Assembly (NCBI RefSeq): GCF_000023025.1
Contig: NC_012997.1
Coordinates: 3,469,125 to 3,533,124, forward strand
Length of the DNA: 64,000 bases
Direction: 5' to 3'
Origin: Teredinibacter turnerae T7901
GTDB lineage: Bacteria > Pseudomonadota > Gammaproteobacteria > Pseudomonadales > Cellvibrionaceae
This document shows positions 9,692 through 19,076 of this stretch, piece by piece (position 1 is the stretch's first letter; every line of letters starts with the position of its first letter). The position numbers and the translations under genes were made by a program. The notes beneath the pieces are model-generated. The model made no database searches, was not told where the DNA came from, and was given only the letters and a program-made list of their open reading frames with translations.

Positions 9692-9891
9692 TTGCGTCTT
9701 CCATCCTGAAATCTGCATCAACCCACTGGGTCTACCGCCGACTGGGCGCATTTTGGCTGCTGCCCGTTGGCGATTTGGCGCTTCACTTTGTCTATATCGC
9801 GATTTAGGGAAGGTCCGTGGCGGCAAAATTCAGAATCAGCGCACGACCATTCGTCGGCCGACAAGCTGTAAACTGTGGCAGTTAAAACCTG

Positions 9892-10311
9892 TCAGGCACT
9901 CACAATTTCGAATTCGTGAGAGATTTCCACGCCAGCGGCTTCCATCATAATCGACGCAGAACAATATTTTTCTGCTGACAGTGATACCGCGCGTTTAACC
10001 TGCGCTTCTTTCAGGTCGATACCAGTAACAATAAATTTCAGGTGAATTTTGGTGAACACGGCGGGCGTGGCGTCTGCGCGCTCCGCAGTCAGCTCGGTGC
10101 GGCAATCCACCACCTTCTGACGCGCCTTCTGCAGGATGCTCATCACGTCGAACGAGGCACAGCCCCCTAGCCCCATCAGTAACATTTCCATTGGCCGCAC
10201 GCCCATGTTTCGGCCGCCGTGGTCGGGAGGACCATCCATAACAACACTGTGACCACTGCCAGATTCGGCTAAAAATTGGGCGCCATCGACCCATTTAACG
10301 GTTGCCTGCAT
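9892..10311 (-). CDS. OsmC/Ohr-family redox protein (YhfA type)
   Basis: A 139-residue OsmC-fold protein with the two reactive cysteines of the family, Cys51 (LGGCASFDV) and Cys117 (KYCSASIMM), which reduce organic peroxides in characterised members. The GVRPMEMLLMGLGGC stretch is typical of the YhfA subgroup, whose gene is next to crp in Escherichia coli as well. Here it is divergent from vfr, with a 283-bp shared regulatory region. It is convergent with coq7 across 200 bp in which I see no gene or clear terminator. Confidence 0.9.
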   Translation of the reverse strand: MQATVKWVDGAQFLAESGSGHSVVMDGPPDHGGRNMGVRPMEMLLMGLGGCASFDVMSILQKARQKVVDCRTELTAERADATPAVFTKIHLKFIVTGIDLKEAQVKRAVSLSAEKYCSASIMMEAAGVEISHEFEIVSA

Positions 10312-10460
10312 AAATTTAACCTTTTAGGTGTATGAGGGGATTTTGCAATTCAAAAAGGGCGCAAAGACTAACATAAATTCGCTAGTTCAGCCTTTGTGCA
10401 AGAAACGGGCTATATTTAGTAATGAAACCGTGAACACTTTGCAGAATCGGGCGAAACTAT

Positions 10461-10489
10461 TCAGTTTCTGGCTGTGATCGGGTTATACT
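10461..10489 (+). promoter_or_regulatory. Candidate vfr promoter
   Basis: TATACT (10484-10489) is a good -10, but the hexamer 17 bp upstream (TCAGTT) is a poor -35. A TGTGAT motif (10473-10478) in the spacer looks like half a cAMP-receptor site, so autoregulation is possible. Only a half-site is visible, so this is weak. Confidence 0.35.
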
Positions 10490-10594
10490 CGGCGCGTCAT
10501 AACCCACAAAAAAACTAGAAGTGTGGCGGATTTCGGCTAGGTTTTTTGCGCGGAGCGCCCACTCACGAACGAATGAAGACTTGAGGGTATTACC

Positions 10595-11230
10595 TTGGTT
10601 GCTGTGTCTCTTACTCCCCACATCAAAAATGTGGAAGAATTTCTTGCTCATTGTCACCGTCGCCGCTACCCGGCGAAAAGCACGCTCATTTACGCGGGCG
10701 ATAAAAGTGACTCCCTTTATTACATCATTAAAGGTTCTGTAACTGTCCTGATCGAAGACGAAGAAGGTCGCGAGATGATCGTTGCCTATCTGAACGACGG
10801 CGATTTCTTTGGTGAAATGGGCCTGTTTGATGAACAGGATAACCGTAGCGCCTGGGTTAGGGCGAAATCCGAATGTGAGATCGCGGAGATTTCCTACACT
10901 AAATTCCAGGAATTGTCGGAAACCCACCCCGAATTTTTGTTTGCGCTGGGTACTCAAATGGCCCGCCGCTTGCGCAACACCACCCGTAAAGTGGGCGACC
11001 TTGCGTTTCTCGATGTTACCGGCCGCGTAGCCCGCACTTTGCTCGATCTGTGCAAAGAGCCGGATGCAATGACCCACCCGGACGGCATGCAAATTAAGAT
11101 CACCCGTCAGGAAATTGGCCGCATTGTTGGCTGTTCGCGGGAAATGGTCGGCCGCGTACTGAAAACTCTGGAAGAGCAAGGCCTGGTTTCCGTCAAGGGC
11201 AAGACCATGGTGGTTTTCGGTACCCGCTAA
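10595..11230 (+). CDS. vfr: cAMP-receptor-type global regulator Vfr/CRP
   Basis: A 211-residue CRP-family activator: cyclic-nucleotide-binding beta-roll (residues ~20-115, with [10 protein letters not shown] and [10 protein letters not shown] in the cAMP pocket), a long dimer helix, and a C-terminal helix-turn-helix ([19 protein letters not shown]). It matches my recollection of P. aeruginosa Vfr closely, especially the C-terminal half. The start is a TTG: GAGGGT lies 6 nt upstream and the protein then begins MVAV, as Vfr begins MVAI; no ATG fits. It probably controls virulence- or attachment-type traits such as type IV pili, whose minor-pilin operon is in this window, but no site was identified there. 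Confidence 0.95.
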   Translation: MVAVSLTPHIKNVEEFLAHCHRRRYPAKSTLIYAGDKSDSLYYIIKGSVTVLIEDEEGREMIVAYLNDGDFFGEMGLFDEQDNRSAWVRAKSECEIAEISYTKFQELSETHPEFLFALGTQMARRLRNTTRKVGDLAFLDVTGRVARTLLDLCKEPDAMTHPDGMQIKITRQEIGRIVGCSREMVGRVLKTLEEQGLVSVKGKTMVVFGTR

Positions 11231-11235
11231 TACAA

Positions 11236-11268
11236 AAAAAGCGCGACAAATCTATTGCCGCGCTTTTT
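11236..11268 (+). terminator. Intrinsic terminator after vfr
   Basis: Arms AAAAAGCGCG and CGCGCTTTTT, with an inner CAA/TTG pairing, loop about 5 nt, starting 6 bp after the vfr stop. The A-run/T-run symmetry would also stop transcription from the trp side. Confidence 0.85.
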
Positions 11269-11359
11269 ATTTGTCCGTTTCAACAGCCCGTTCTCTGCGT
11301 TAAGAGTCAGGTGTTAACTGCCAGGTTTTAACTAACGCTAGGCTTTGACCGTCGCGTTA

Positions 11360-11391
11360 TTGCAACCAAGTTAAGTTGCAACCAAGTTAAG
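11360..11391. repeat. Exact 16-bp tandem duplication
   Basis: TTGCAACCAAGTTAAG occurs twice in direct succession (11360-11375 and 11376-11391) in the gap between vfr and trpC. Confidence 0.95.
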
Positions 11392-11448
11392 TTTTATCCA
11401 CGACGAGTCAACTGCTCCGCCTGGTTACCTGAGACCTGCTTTATCTGG

Positions 11449-11482
11449 CCACAAGCTAAGAGTAAGCACAAATTAAGAGTAA
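11449..11482. repeat. 17-bp imperfect tandem duplication covering the trpC stop
   Basis: CCACAAGCTAAGAGTAA (11449-11465) and GCACAAATTAAGAGTAA (11466-11482) differ at three positions. The second copy contains the trpC stop codon and the last codons; the first copy lies just after the gene. Confidence 0.85.
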
Positions 11483-12285
11483 AACAGTGCTTGAAGTTTT
11501 TCGCCCGGGTTTTCCGCGCGCATAAACGACTCACCGACCAGGAAGCTGTTTACACCCTGCTCTCGCATTGCAACCACATCGGCCATTTCCAAAATACCGC
11601 TTTCTGTTACGACAATCCTGTCTTCCGGGATTTTTTGCAGCAGATCGAATGTGGTTTGCAGGGTGACTTCGAAGGTGTGCAGGTTGCGGTTGTTAATACC
11701 GATTAACTTGTTAGGCAATTCAAGTGCTAGCTCCAGCTCCTGCGCGTCATGCACTTCCACTAGCACGTCCATACCCAGGTCGTGAGCCTGCTGATTCAAA
11801 TCGTGCAACTGGGTGCGATCTAGCGCCGCTACAATCAGCAACACGCAGTCGGCACCAATAGCCCGTGCTTCGGTCACCTGGTAGGAGTCCACTAAAAAAT
11901 CTTTGCGAATAACCGGCAGAGGCACCGCCGCCCTTACATCCACCAGATATTGATCTGCGCCCTGAAAAAAATCGACGTCAGTTAATACCGACAAGCAGGC
12001 CGCGCCCCCTTTCAAATAACTCTGCGCGATTTCAGCGGGCTGAAAATCTTCTCGGATCACACCTTTACTTGGAGACGCTTTTTTAATTTCTGCGATGACG
12101 GCCGAGGCGCCCGCTTGCAACTTGGACTCCATGGCCGCAACAAACCCGCGCGCCGGGGAATGCGCTCGCGCCTGCCGCAAGAGTTCGTCTTCGGAGCGCA
12201 CTGCACGGCGCTCCGCAATTTCTTCGTATTTTCTGCTAATTATTTTTTTCAGTACGGTGGGCGTTTCTGACACAGGAGTTTCCAT
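11473..12285 (-). CDS. trpC: Indole-3-glycerol phosphate synthase
   Basis: A 270-residue TIM barrel that closes the indole ring from carboxyphenylaminodeoxyribulose phosphate in tryptophan synthesis. Signature stretches are [16 protein letters not shown]-type loop [30 protein letters not shown] and VTESGI. It is a monofunctional TrpC (no TrpF fusion). It follows trpD by 15 bp on the same strand, so trpG-trpD-trpC form one operon. Its 3' end carries a tandem duplication over the stop codon. In P. aeruginosa trpC is also followed by vfr in the opposite orientation. Confidence 0.97.
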   Translation of the reverse strand: METPVSETPTVLKKIISRKYEEIAERRAVRSEDELLRQARAHSPARGFVAAMESKLQAGASAVIAEIKKASPSKGVIREDFQPAEIAQSYLKGGAACLSVLTDVDFFQGADQYLVDVRAAVPLPVIRKDFLVDSYQVTEARAIGADCVLLIVAALDRTQLHDLNQQAHDLGMDVLVEVHDAQELELALELPNKLIGINNRNLHTFEVTLQTTFDLLQKIPEDRIVVTESGILEMADVVAMREQGVNSFLVGESFMRAENPGEKLQALFYS

Positions 12286-12289
12286 TAAC

Positions 12290-12315
12290 TTGGTAAAACG
12301 TTAAACGTTGGTAAA
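12290..12315. repeat. 8-bp direct repeat at the trpD stop, period 18
   Basis: TTGGTAAA occurs at 12290-12297 and 12308-12315. The second copy codes the last residues of TrpD; the first lies between the trpD stop and the trpC start. It has the same form as the other duplications at gene ends in this window, but is short. Confidence 0.6.
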
Positions 12316-13326
12316 TTCAATCAATTCTTTTAGTTTTTCTGCGGCCAGCCCAGAGGACAATGCGTCTTCCGCCATGGCAACGCCATCTTTCATCGATCCA
12401 GCCAAACCGGCAACATAAATTGCCGCACCCGCGTTTATGGCAATAATGGCAGCCGCTTTCTGGCTCAGCTCGGTGGTATCGCCTTTAAACGCGCCGCGAA
12501 TGAGCCCCAAAGATTCCTCAGCACTGGTAACAGAGAGACCATCGAGATCGCTATAGCCAAAGCCATAGTCGGCAGGGTCAACTTTAAATTCGGTGACCAC
12601 GCCATTTTTTAATTCGGCCACATGGCTGGGGGCAGCGATGGAAAGCTCATCGAGACCATCGTCGGAACAAACAATCATTACGTGCTCGGAGCCCAGGCGG
12701 CCCAGCACCTCCGCCATTGGTCGGCACAATGCTGGCGTAAATACGCCAATAACCTGCCGCTTGACGCCCGCCGGGTTGGTCATCGGGCCAAGCATATTAA
12801 AGATTGTGCGCAGCGCCAGTTCTTTGCGCGGGCCAATCGCATGTTTCATAGCACTGTGATGGGCCGGCGCAAACATAAAGCCAACGCCGACATTTTCAAT
12901 AGCACGGGCAACCACATCTGGCGCCGCGCTGAGATTTACCCCAGCCGCTTCCAGAACATCAGCACTTCCGGTGGAACTGGAAACACTGCGATTACCGTGT
13001 TTCGCCACATGACCACCTGCTGCGGCAACCACAAAAGCCGCTGCGGTGGAAACGTTAAAGAGGTTAGCCCCGTCACCCCCGGTGCCGCAGGTGTCGACTA
13101 AATTGTTCGCGGAAACCTCGACTTTTGTCGCCAGCTCACGCATGACCATTGCGGCCCCGGTGATTTCGTCCAGCGATTCACTTTTCATGCGCAGGGCGAC
13201 CAGGAAACCGCCGATTTGCGCAGGCGTAGCCTGGCCACTCATCACTGCGGTCATCACCTCAACCATTTCGTCCTGAGAGAGATCATTGCCCGCAACTACG
13301 CGAGCGAGGGCTTGTTGAATATTCAT
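12301..13326 (-). CDS. trpD: Anthranilate phosphoribosyltransferase
   Basis: A 341-residue enzyme that joins anthranilate to PRPP in the second step of tryptophan synthesis. The glycine-rich PRPP site [35 protein letters not shown] and the GPMTNPAG loop are all present, and the length is normal. It is a monofunctional TrpD, separate from TrpG, as in pseudomonads. It lies between trpG (86-bp gap holding an 18-bp tandem repeat) and trpC (15-bp gap). Confidence 0.97.
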   Translation of the reverse strand: MNIQQALARVVAGNDLSQDEMVEVMTAVMSGQATPAQIGGFLVALRMKSESLDEITGAAMVMRELATKVEVSANNLVDTCGTGGDGANLFNVSTAAAFVVAAAGGHVAKHGNRSVSSSTGSADVLEAAGVNLSAAPDVVARAIENVGVGFMFAPAHHSAMKHAIGPRKELALRTIFNMLGPMTNPAGVKRQVIGVFTPALCRPMAEVLGRLGSEHVMIVCSDDGLDELSIAAPSHVAELKNGVVTEFKVDPADYGFGYSDLDGLSVTSAEESLGLIRGAFKGDTTELSQKAAAIIAINAGAAIYVAGLAGSMKDGVAMAEDALSSGLAAEKLKELIEFTNV

Positions 13327-13331
13327 AGCGA

Positions 13332-13367
13332 GTTCTTATTTATGGTTACGTTCTTATTTATGGCTAA
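13332..13367. repeat. 18-bp tandem duplication upstream of trpD
   Basis: GTTCTTATTTATGGTTAC (13332-13349) is followed at once by a copy differing in its last bases (13350-13367). It lies in the trpG-trpD gap, 6-41 bp before the trpD start, close enough to affect ribosome access to trpD. Confidence 0.9.
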
Positions 13368-13412
13368 CAATAATTTGACTGCTCGCAGGCATTTCCGGTG
13401 CTTACACTCGCG

Positions 13413-13997
13413 TCACACTTCAACACGCAAAAAGTTTTCTAGCAGTTGGTGGCCATGCTCAGAGAGAATGGACTCGGGGTGGAATTGAACACCTTCCACG
13501 GCGAAGTCTTTATGGCGCACGCCCATAATTTCATCCAGCTGGCCATCTTCGGTTTCGGTCCAGGCGGTCACTTCAAGACAGTCCGGCAGCGTGTTTTTGT
13601 CGATAACGAGCGAGTGATAACGGGTCGCCAGGTAAGGCGTTGTCAGGTCTTTAAATACGCCCACCCCTTTGTGGTGAATGGGTGAGGTCTTGCCATGCAT
13701 GACTTCGCGAGCACGCACAATGTTGCCACCAAACGCCTGACCAATGCTCTGGTGACCGAGACAAATACCAAATACCGGTATTTTGCCCGCAAAATGCTGA
13801 ACAACCTCTACCGACACGCCCGCCTCGGTGGGAGTACAGGGGCCGGGAGAAACAACAATTCGCTCCGGTTTGCGCGCGATGATTTCGTCCAGTGACAGTT
13901 CGTCGTTGCGCACCACGTGAACGTCGGCTTTTAGCTCACCCAAATACTGCACAACGTTGTAAGTAAAGGAGTCGTAATTGTCGATCATCAAAAGCAT
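13413..13997 (-). CDS. trpG: Anthranilate synthase glutaminase component
   Basis: A 194-residue class I glutamine amidotransferase that supplies ammonia to TrpE. The catalytic cysteine is Cys79 in [16 protein letters not shown], the His-Glu pair is in [11 protein letters not shown], and the start [19 protein letters not shown] is the family's canonical N-terminus. The open frame extends 44 codons further upstream, but that part does not resemble TrpG, so I set the start at 13997. The enzyme may also serve folate (PabA role), since no separate pabA is visible here. It is first in the trpGDC operon; its partner trpE is 7.4 kb away, beyond an inserted block. Confidence 0.96.
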   Translation of the reverse strand: MLLMIDNYDSFTYNVVQYLGELKADVHVVRNDELSLDEIIARKPERIVVSPGPCTPTEAGVSVEVVQHFAGKIPVFGICLGHQSIGQAFGGNIVRAREVMHGKTSPIHHKGVGVFKDLTTPYLATRYHSLVIDKNTLPDCLEVTAWTETEDGQLDEIMGVRHKDFAVEGVQFHPESILSEHGHQLLENFLRVEV

Positions 13998-14521
13998 GGC
14001 GAAGTACCGGATTGTGTGCGGGCCGCTTGGCGCGCTGACTAAGAAATATCGCAGGCCGGTATTATAGGGGCTATCTGTAAAAGATGGGTAGGCGCCCCGC
14101 CAATGAGTCGTTGGAAGCGGCAAAAACATGCCAAAGATTGTGTCGGGCTTTTTTACAAATAGTTAAAACCTGCTATTACTACACCAATGCCGTTAGTTTC
14201 TCGACGAAATATGAAGAGCGCAGCAAACAAGGAATTGGTTCACAACATTGAAAAATGGCATCGAATACCCCCGACAAAAATCAGCATATGTAGTGATCTG
14301 CCAGACAAAAAATCCATACTTACTACCTACAAGATATTGGCGTAAAAATTAAATATGCATTGTTTATGTCATAAGGTATGCGTTAACGCCGCATGATTAG
14401 CGCCTAAATCAACACAAATTTGGCAAATGCATACTTCACATAATCGGGAACGAAACGTGCATAAGGTCACGTTATAACGATAAGCTCACCGACAAAAGAC
14501 ACGATTTGAGAGTTTTAAAAC
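13998..14521. other. 524-bp non-coding divergent region between trpG and DUF1631
   Basis: No gene is supported. The region is AT-rich and must hold the promoters of trpGDC (leftward) and the DUF1631 gene (rightward). The inverted repeat AACGTG-N8-CACGTT (14454-14473) lies 48 bp upstream of the DUF1631 start and is a possible operator. No Trp-rich leader peptide or terminator was seen on the trpG side. Confidence 0.6.
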
Positions 14522-16810
14522 ATGGCGCCGAGGAAAGATCGACCAGACCATATTGAACTGGTGAACAAGTCTTCCCAAAAACCGGTTCACCCGCCGAAGC
14601 TTTTAGGCCATATTCAAAATCAGGCCCAAGAGAGTGCGGTGCGTTTGCTCGATCACATGTTCTCGGCGACAGACGACCTCTTCTACGACCTTTCCAAACG
14701 CGCAACCAGTAACAACGAGCAAAACCTCTATTTCGATGCCATGCGCGAAATTCGCATAAAGAAAAAGGGTGTGGCTACCGAGTTCCTGCGCCAGATAAGT
14801 ACCCTGTTTACTGAGTTGCTCAACAGCGACAGTAACAAACGCGAAACCGCGCAGGCGGAAGACGAACTCGGGCTTTCCATCGTCGAAGGCGACGACCTGG
14901 AGATCGAACTCGCGCTAAATAACATGACAGGCCGCACCCGCGACACCTACAAGCTGGAACTCTACGAACTGGCGATGCGGCTCGATCATCTGCTGTTACG
15001 CATTCCCGTGAGCGAAGACAACAACCCGCTGGACCCGAAGCAGATATCCAACGCATTTGTGGATGCGTGTAACACACAGCTTAGGGTCACCATTAAAGCG
15101 CGGCTCATCCTGTTCAAATTGTTCGAAAAACATGTGTTAAAGCAGTTAGGTCATATTTATTCGGATGCGAACCAGATTTTGCTGGATGCAGGCATACTGC
15201 CAAAAGTGCCGCGTCAATTGCACCGCTCTCGCTCCGCAGAGGCTCCTGGTCAGCACGCGCCTGATCCCGGCAGCAGTGCTGCCGCTCAGCACGATGTTTT
15301 TGAGCCCAGAGCGGCAACCGCCGCCCAACCGGCAGTTAACTTTCAGTTGGATGTCAACACGCTCAGCGCTTTGATGTCTTCGGCCCGCTCGGGCGCACCG
15401 CAGGCACTTCCCAGCGGCACGCTGATTAACTCCACTGGGCCCTACACCTACTACCTGTACTCCAGCAATCCCGGGCCGATCATGGCATCGCCGCAGCTTT
15501 CGTCGCTGTTGACGAAATCACAGCCGTTGGTCGACCGCCAACTGGCAGCGATCGAACCGCGTAACATTATTTCCGACGTTGTGAATCAACTGCTGGCCAA
15601 GCGCGACCCCGAAGTTCCCCAAGCGCTGGAGCAGCCCGATGAAGACATCATCAACCTGATCGCGATGTTCTTTGACAATGTGCTGTCCGACGAAAGCCTG
15701 CCGCTCGCTGTTCAATCGCTGATCTGCCGGTTGCAGATTCCAGTGCTCAAAATTGCCCTGCACGATCGCAGCTTCCTGACAGATGCGGAGCACCCGGCAC
15801 GCAAACTCATTAACACCATTACCAATGCCGGTTTCAGCTTTGATGAGTCCAAACCGTTGGAGCGCGACCCGCTGTACCGCAAAATCGCCGACGGTATTCA
15901 AACTATCAACCGTCTCTACAAGACTGACGAAAAAGTTATTGCCGAATTTTTGGCCGAGCTTGAAGAGCACATTGTCAAAGAAAGCCACAAATCGGATCTG
16001 GTCGAAAAACGCACAACGCAAACAGAAGAAGGTAAATCCCGTATCCGCCAGGCGCGCGCCTCGGCTCAAAATGCGCTTTACCAAAAACTGAAAACCGCGC
16101 ACCTGCCGGAAGCCATGAACGAGTTTCTCACCAACACTTGGCTGCAGGTACTGGTGATTACCCACCTCAAGCACGGCCATGACAGCGCCGAGTGGGTGGA
16201 GTCTGAATCTCTGGTGAGCGATATTATGTGGCTGTGCCAGCCTCATAACGACGAGCGCTCGCTAATGCGCAAAAAGCGCTTGCAACCTGAAGTGTTGCAA
16301 CGGGTGGAAAACGGGTTGGAAATTGCTATCGATAACCCGGAAGCGCGGTTACAGAAAATAGCGGCTATCGAGGAGCTGCTGGCTTCACTGAGTGACCCGG
16401 AAGCACCACAGTCCGATTTCGCCCCGCTGAACCGCCACCAGATCGAAACCCTGGGCAAGGCCGATCTCGACCAAAAGCCCTGGGAAGACATGACTGCGCT
16501 GGAACGCCAGCAGTCCCGCTATGAACAGCTTTCCAACAAGTATTTTCTCGAGGCCAAAGATATTCCTGAAGGCGTCTGGTTATCGTACGACGACGAGCAA
16601 ACCTCTAAAACTGTGCGCTGCAAGTTGAGTAGTAAAATCGATTCCGAGAGCTACATCTTTGTAAATCGCTTTGGCTTTAAGATGATGGAAAAAACCCGTC
16701 GCCAACTCGCTTACGATATGCAGTTCAACCGCGCCCGCATTCTCGATTCCCGCCCCCTGTTCGAACGTTTGATGGACAAAGTCGTTACCCAACTGCGCCA
16801 AGCTGCATAG
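14522..16810 (+). CDS. DUF1631 family protein
   Basis: A 762-residue cytosolic protein of the DUF1631 family: the N-terminal block (HIQNQAQESAVRLLDHMFSA, YFDAMREIRIKKKGVATEFL), a low-complexity Ala/Gln/Pro-rich linker at about residues 235-270, a helical middle (PLYRKIADGIQTINRLY), and a conserved C-terminal all-beta block (GVWLSYDDEQTSKTVRCKL, YIFVNRFGFKMMEKTRRQLA) that resembles PilZ-like c-di-GMP-binding folds in layout, though I do not see the RxxxR motif clearly. No transmembrane segment or signal peptide. The family has no established biochemical role that I can cite. It is followed by prsK on the same strand after 188 bp containing a separate promoter. Confidence 0.8.
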   Translation: MAPRKDRPDHIELVNKSSQKPVHPPKLLGHIQNQAQESAVRLLDHMFSATDDLFYDLSKRATSNNEQNLYFDAMREIRIKKKGVATEFLRQISTLFTELLNSDSNKRETAQAEDELGLSIVEGDDLEIELALNNMTGRTRDTYKLELYELAMRLDHLLLRIPVSEDNNPLDPKQISNAFVDACNTQLRVTIKARLILFKLFEKHVLKQLGHIYSDANQILLDAGILPKVPRQLHRSRSAEAPGQHAPDPGSSAAAQHDVFEPRAATAAQPAVNFQLDVNTLSALMSSARSGAPQALPSGTLINSTGPYTYYLYSSNPGPIMASPQLSSLLTKSQPLVDRQLAAIEPRNIISDVVNQLLAKRDPEVPQALEQPDEDIINLIAMFFDNVLSDESLPLAVQSLICRLQIPVLKIALHDRSFLTDAEHPARKLINTITNAGFSFDESKPLERDPLYRKIADGIQTINRLYKTDEKVIAEFLAELEEHIVKESHKSDLVEKRTTQTEEGKSRIRQARASAQNALYQKLKTAHLPEAMNEFLTNTWLQVLVITHLKHGHDSAEWVESESLVSDIMWLCQPHNDERSLMRKKRLQPEVLQRVENGLEIAIDNPEARLQKIAAIEELLASLSDPEAPQSDFAPLNRHQIETLGKADLDQKPWEDMTALERQQSRYEQLSNKYFLEAKDIPEGVWLSYDDEQTSKTVRCKLSSKIDSESYIFVNRFGFKMMEKTRRQLAYDMQFNRARILDSRPLFERLMDKVVTQLRQAA

Positions 16811-16813
16811 CTG

Positions 16814-16842
16814 TGCGCAAACTGCGCGAATAACTGTATAAT
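16814..16842 (+). promoter_or_regulatory. Candidate prsK promoter
   Basis: A perfect TATAAT (16837-16842) preceded 17 bp upstream by TGCGCA, a weak -35. The start site would fall inside the GC-rich hairpin that immediately follows. Confidence 0.5.
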
Positions 16843-16843
16843 G

Positions 16844-16876
16844 CCGCCTCGCTTCCGGAGGCGGAATCCGTTTTTA
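16844..16876 (+). terminator. Hairpin, probable DUF1631 terminator overlapping the prsK start region
   Basis: CCGCCTC (16844-16850) and GAGGCGG (16858-16864) form a 7-bp GC stem with a 7-nt loop, followed by AATCC and a run of five T. It begins only 1 bp after the TATAAT box, so terminator and promoter are merged. Confidence 0.5.
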
Positions 16877-16998
16877 TGCTTTCCCCTTTAAAAACGTGCC
16901 GCTGTGTGTGCATTGCAATATACGCAGGCATCACTCGCCGGACAAAATGCGCTGCGATGCTGGCAGTCCGCACACGTTTTAGTGACTAAGAGCAAAAA

Positions 16999-19035
16999 AT
17001 GGAATTCAGCACAGTTACCCAAATTGCCTTCGCAAGCGCAGCCTTGCTGTTTTTCATTTTCTCTCTCACTCTGATTTTTTACAGCAAGCGCATACAGCTA
17101 CACTGGTCTTTCTACCTGGCCGCATTGATACACGCTGGCTGGCTAGCGTCCATTCCCGTCACCAGCTTGCTGGCCCCGTCGACGCCGGGAAGCTTGTTCT
17201 GCATAGAAACCCTGCATTACGCCGCCTGGATATATGCGCTGGTGCGCAACACGGAGCATCTGTGTTCCAGCAAACTGCCAAAGTTGTACAAATACGGGCT
17301 GTACGCGGTCGCCATCGCTGCCCTGCTGCTCGCCCTCGCTGTAGACGGTATGGGTTACACCGGCAAACACATCGACCAACTGGTTATCTGGCAGGGCATT
17401 CTGTTTTCGATTATTTCGCTGCTGGGTGTTGAACAGCTCTACCGCAACGTACTTAACTACCGCCTGGTAAAACTGCTCTGTTTAAACCTCGCGTTTATTT
17501 TTATTTTCGACGCCTATCTATTCTCACAAAGCCTGTTCCTCTATAGCCTGAGTGCAGACCTGTGGCAGGCGCGCGCGGCCGTTGCCATGGCAGCCAGTTT
17601 ATTTATGACCGTTGGGGTCGTGACCCTTAACCAGCCGGCAATGCAATCGGCAAAACTGACGCTGTCTCGCCCCATCGCGTTTTACACCACTTCGCTGACG
17701 CTGGCAGGGGCCTTACTCACCCTGCTCGCCATCGCCGGCTACTATGTCGAGTTGCATGGCGGCAGCTGGGGAACGGTGATCTACACCCTGCTGCTGGCAA
17801 CCGGGCTGATTTCCATCACCGTCGTATTTTCTTCGAATACTACCCGCGAGCGCCTCAAAGTACTGATCAATAAACATCTGTTCAGCCACAAATACGACTA
17901 TCGCGCAGAGTGGCTGCGATTGATCAACCAGCTATCGCAGCCCACCACTCCCGACGAAATTCATACACGCGCAATAAACGTTGTGGCCGATCTGTTTAAG
18001 AGTCGCGGCGGTGCGCTCTGGTTGCGACGAGGCAAGGTATTAGTGCCCGTGCAGCAGGTCAATGTGGTGATGGATATCTCCGAAATGATTGAACCGGAGT
18101 CCACGGAGTTTTGCCTGGAGCTGGAGCAGGAGTGGGTGTTTTCGCCTCACTCACCGAGCATGGCACTGGCGCAACACAATGAACTGTTACCGGAGTGGGT
18201 GGAACACCTTGCGGAAGTGTGGCTGATTCTGCCTTTGCTCAACGAGAACAGCCTGGTCGGTTTTATGGCTCTCACGGAGCCGCAGGATAAAGCCATGCTG
18301 AATTGGGAAGACCTCGACTTGATTAAAACCGTGGGCCGCCAGGTCGCCAGCTACCTCGAACGCCACGAGCAATCGGAACTGTTGGCCGAGTCGCGCCAGT
18401 TCGATGCGTTCAACAAGTTGGCTGCCTACGTTATGCACGATTTAAAAAATCTTATCGCTCAACAATCACTGGTGGTGAAAAACGCGGAAAAGCACAAAGA
18501 CAACCCGGCGTTTGTCGAGGATGCTATGAACACCATCAATAATTCTGTTGTGCGCATGAAAAACCTGCTGCGCAAGTTACAGCACAACGAACCGGAAGAG
18601 ATTACCGTATTTCCAGTTAAGCAGGTGCTTATTGAGGCGATAAGGCGCTGCCAAAAATCGAAACCAACACCGACCCTGCGCACCTTGTCTGATGACTGGA
18701 AAGCCAAAGCGGATTTCGATAGCCTCGTGATGGTGTTCACCCACATTATCCAAAATGCGCAGGACGCGACACACGAAGATGGCTATATCGATATCGAAGG
18801 CGATATAGAAGGCAAAATTCTCGCAATCAGTATCGAGGATAACGGCTCGGGAATGACGCTTGATTTCATTCAAAGTCGCCTGTTCAAACCCTTCGAAACA
18901 ACAAAAACCGGCAAGGGCATGGGAATTGGCATGTACCAAGCGCGTGAGTATACGCAGAGCCTCGGTGGCAATATTGCGGTGGAAAGCTCCCCCGGCGAGG
19001 GCACTACCTTTATAATCACCGTACCCGTCGTTTGA
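16999..19035 (+). CDS. prsK: Exosortase-type system sensor histidine kinase PrsK
   Basis: A 678-residue membrane kinase. Residues 1-280 hold about eight hydrophobic helices, residues ~300-455 a GAF-like domain (GGALWLRRGKVLVPV, LLNENSLVGFMAL), then the phospho-accepting His480 in YVMHDLKNLIAQQ, the N-box HIIQNAQDA, the G1 box EDNGSGM and the G2 box GKGMGIGMYQARE. This layout and the unusual H-box are those of PrsK, the sensor paired with PrsR in bacteria with PEP-CTERM/exosortase exopolysaccharide loci. The signal it senses is unknown. prsR starts 41 bp downstream, so the pair is co-transcribed. No exosortase or PEP-CTERM protein is in this window. Confidence 0.88.
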   Translation: MEFSTVTQIAFASAALLFFIFSLTLIFYSKRIQLHWSFYLAALIHAGWLASIPVTSLLAPSTPGSLFCIETLHYAAWIYALVRNTEHLCSSKLPKLYKYGLYAVAIAALLLALAVDGMGYTGKHIDQLVIWQGILFSIISLLGVEQLYRNVLNYRLVKLLCLNLAFIFIFDAYLFSQSLFLYSLSADLWQARAAVAMAASLFMTVGVVTLNQPAMQSAKLTLSRPIAFYTTSLTLAGALLTLLAIAGYYVELHGGSWGTVIYTLLLATGLISITVVFSSNTTRERLKVLINKHLFSHKYDYRAEWLRLINQLSQPTTPDEIHTRAINVVADLFKSRGGALWLRRGKVLVPVQQVNVVMDISEMIEPESTEFCLELEQEWVFSPHSPSMALAQHNELLPEWVEHLAEVWLILPLLNENSLVGFMALTEPQDKAMLNWEDLDLIKTVGRQVASYLERHEQSELLAESRQFDAFNKLAAYVMHDLKNLIAQQSLVVKNAEKHKDNPAFVEDAMNTINNSVVRMKNLLRKLQHNEPEEITVFPVKQVLIEAIRRCQKSKPTPTLRTLSDDWKAKADFDSLVMVFTHIIQNAQDATHEDGYIDIEGDIEGKILAISIEDNGSGMTLDFIQSRLFKPFETTKTGKGMGIGMYQAREYTQSLGGNIAVESSPGEGTTFIITVPVV

Positions 19036-19076
19036 TTAACACGCGAATTCGGCCCGAAATAACTACTGGAAAAATT

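Noticed and set aside
10457-11179. 240-codon frame on the minus strand opposite vfr
   Set aside because: It is the antisense shadow of a very strongly conserved CRP/Vfr gene; its translation shows no domain.
13998-14200. Tryptophan leader peptide before trpG
   Set aside because: No short frame with adjacent Trp codons and no terminator hairpin was seen upstream of trpG.
15518-16246. 242-codon frame on the minus strand within DUF1631
   Set aside because: It is the antisense of the DUF1631 coding region, with no recognisable motif and no ribosome-binding site.
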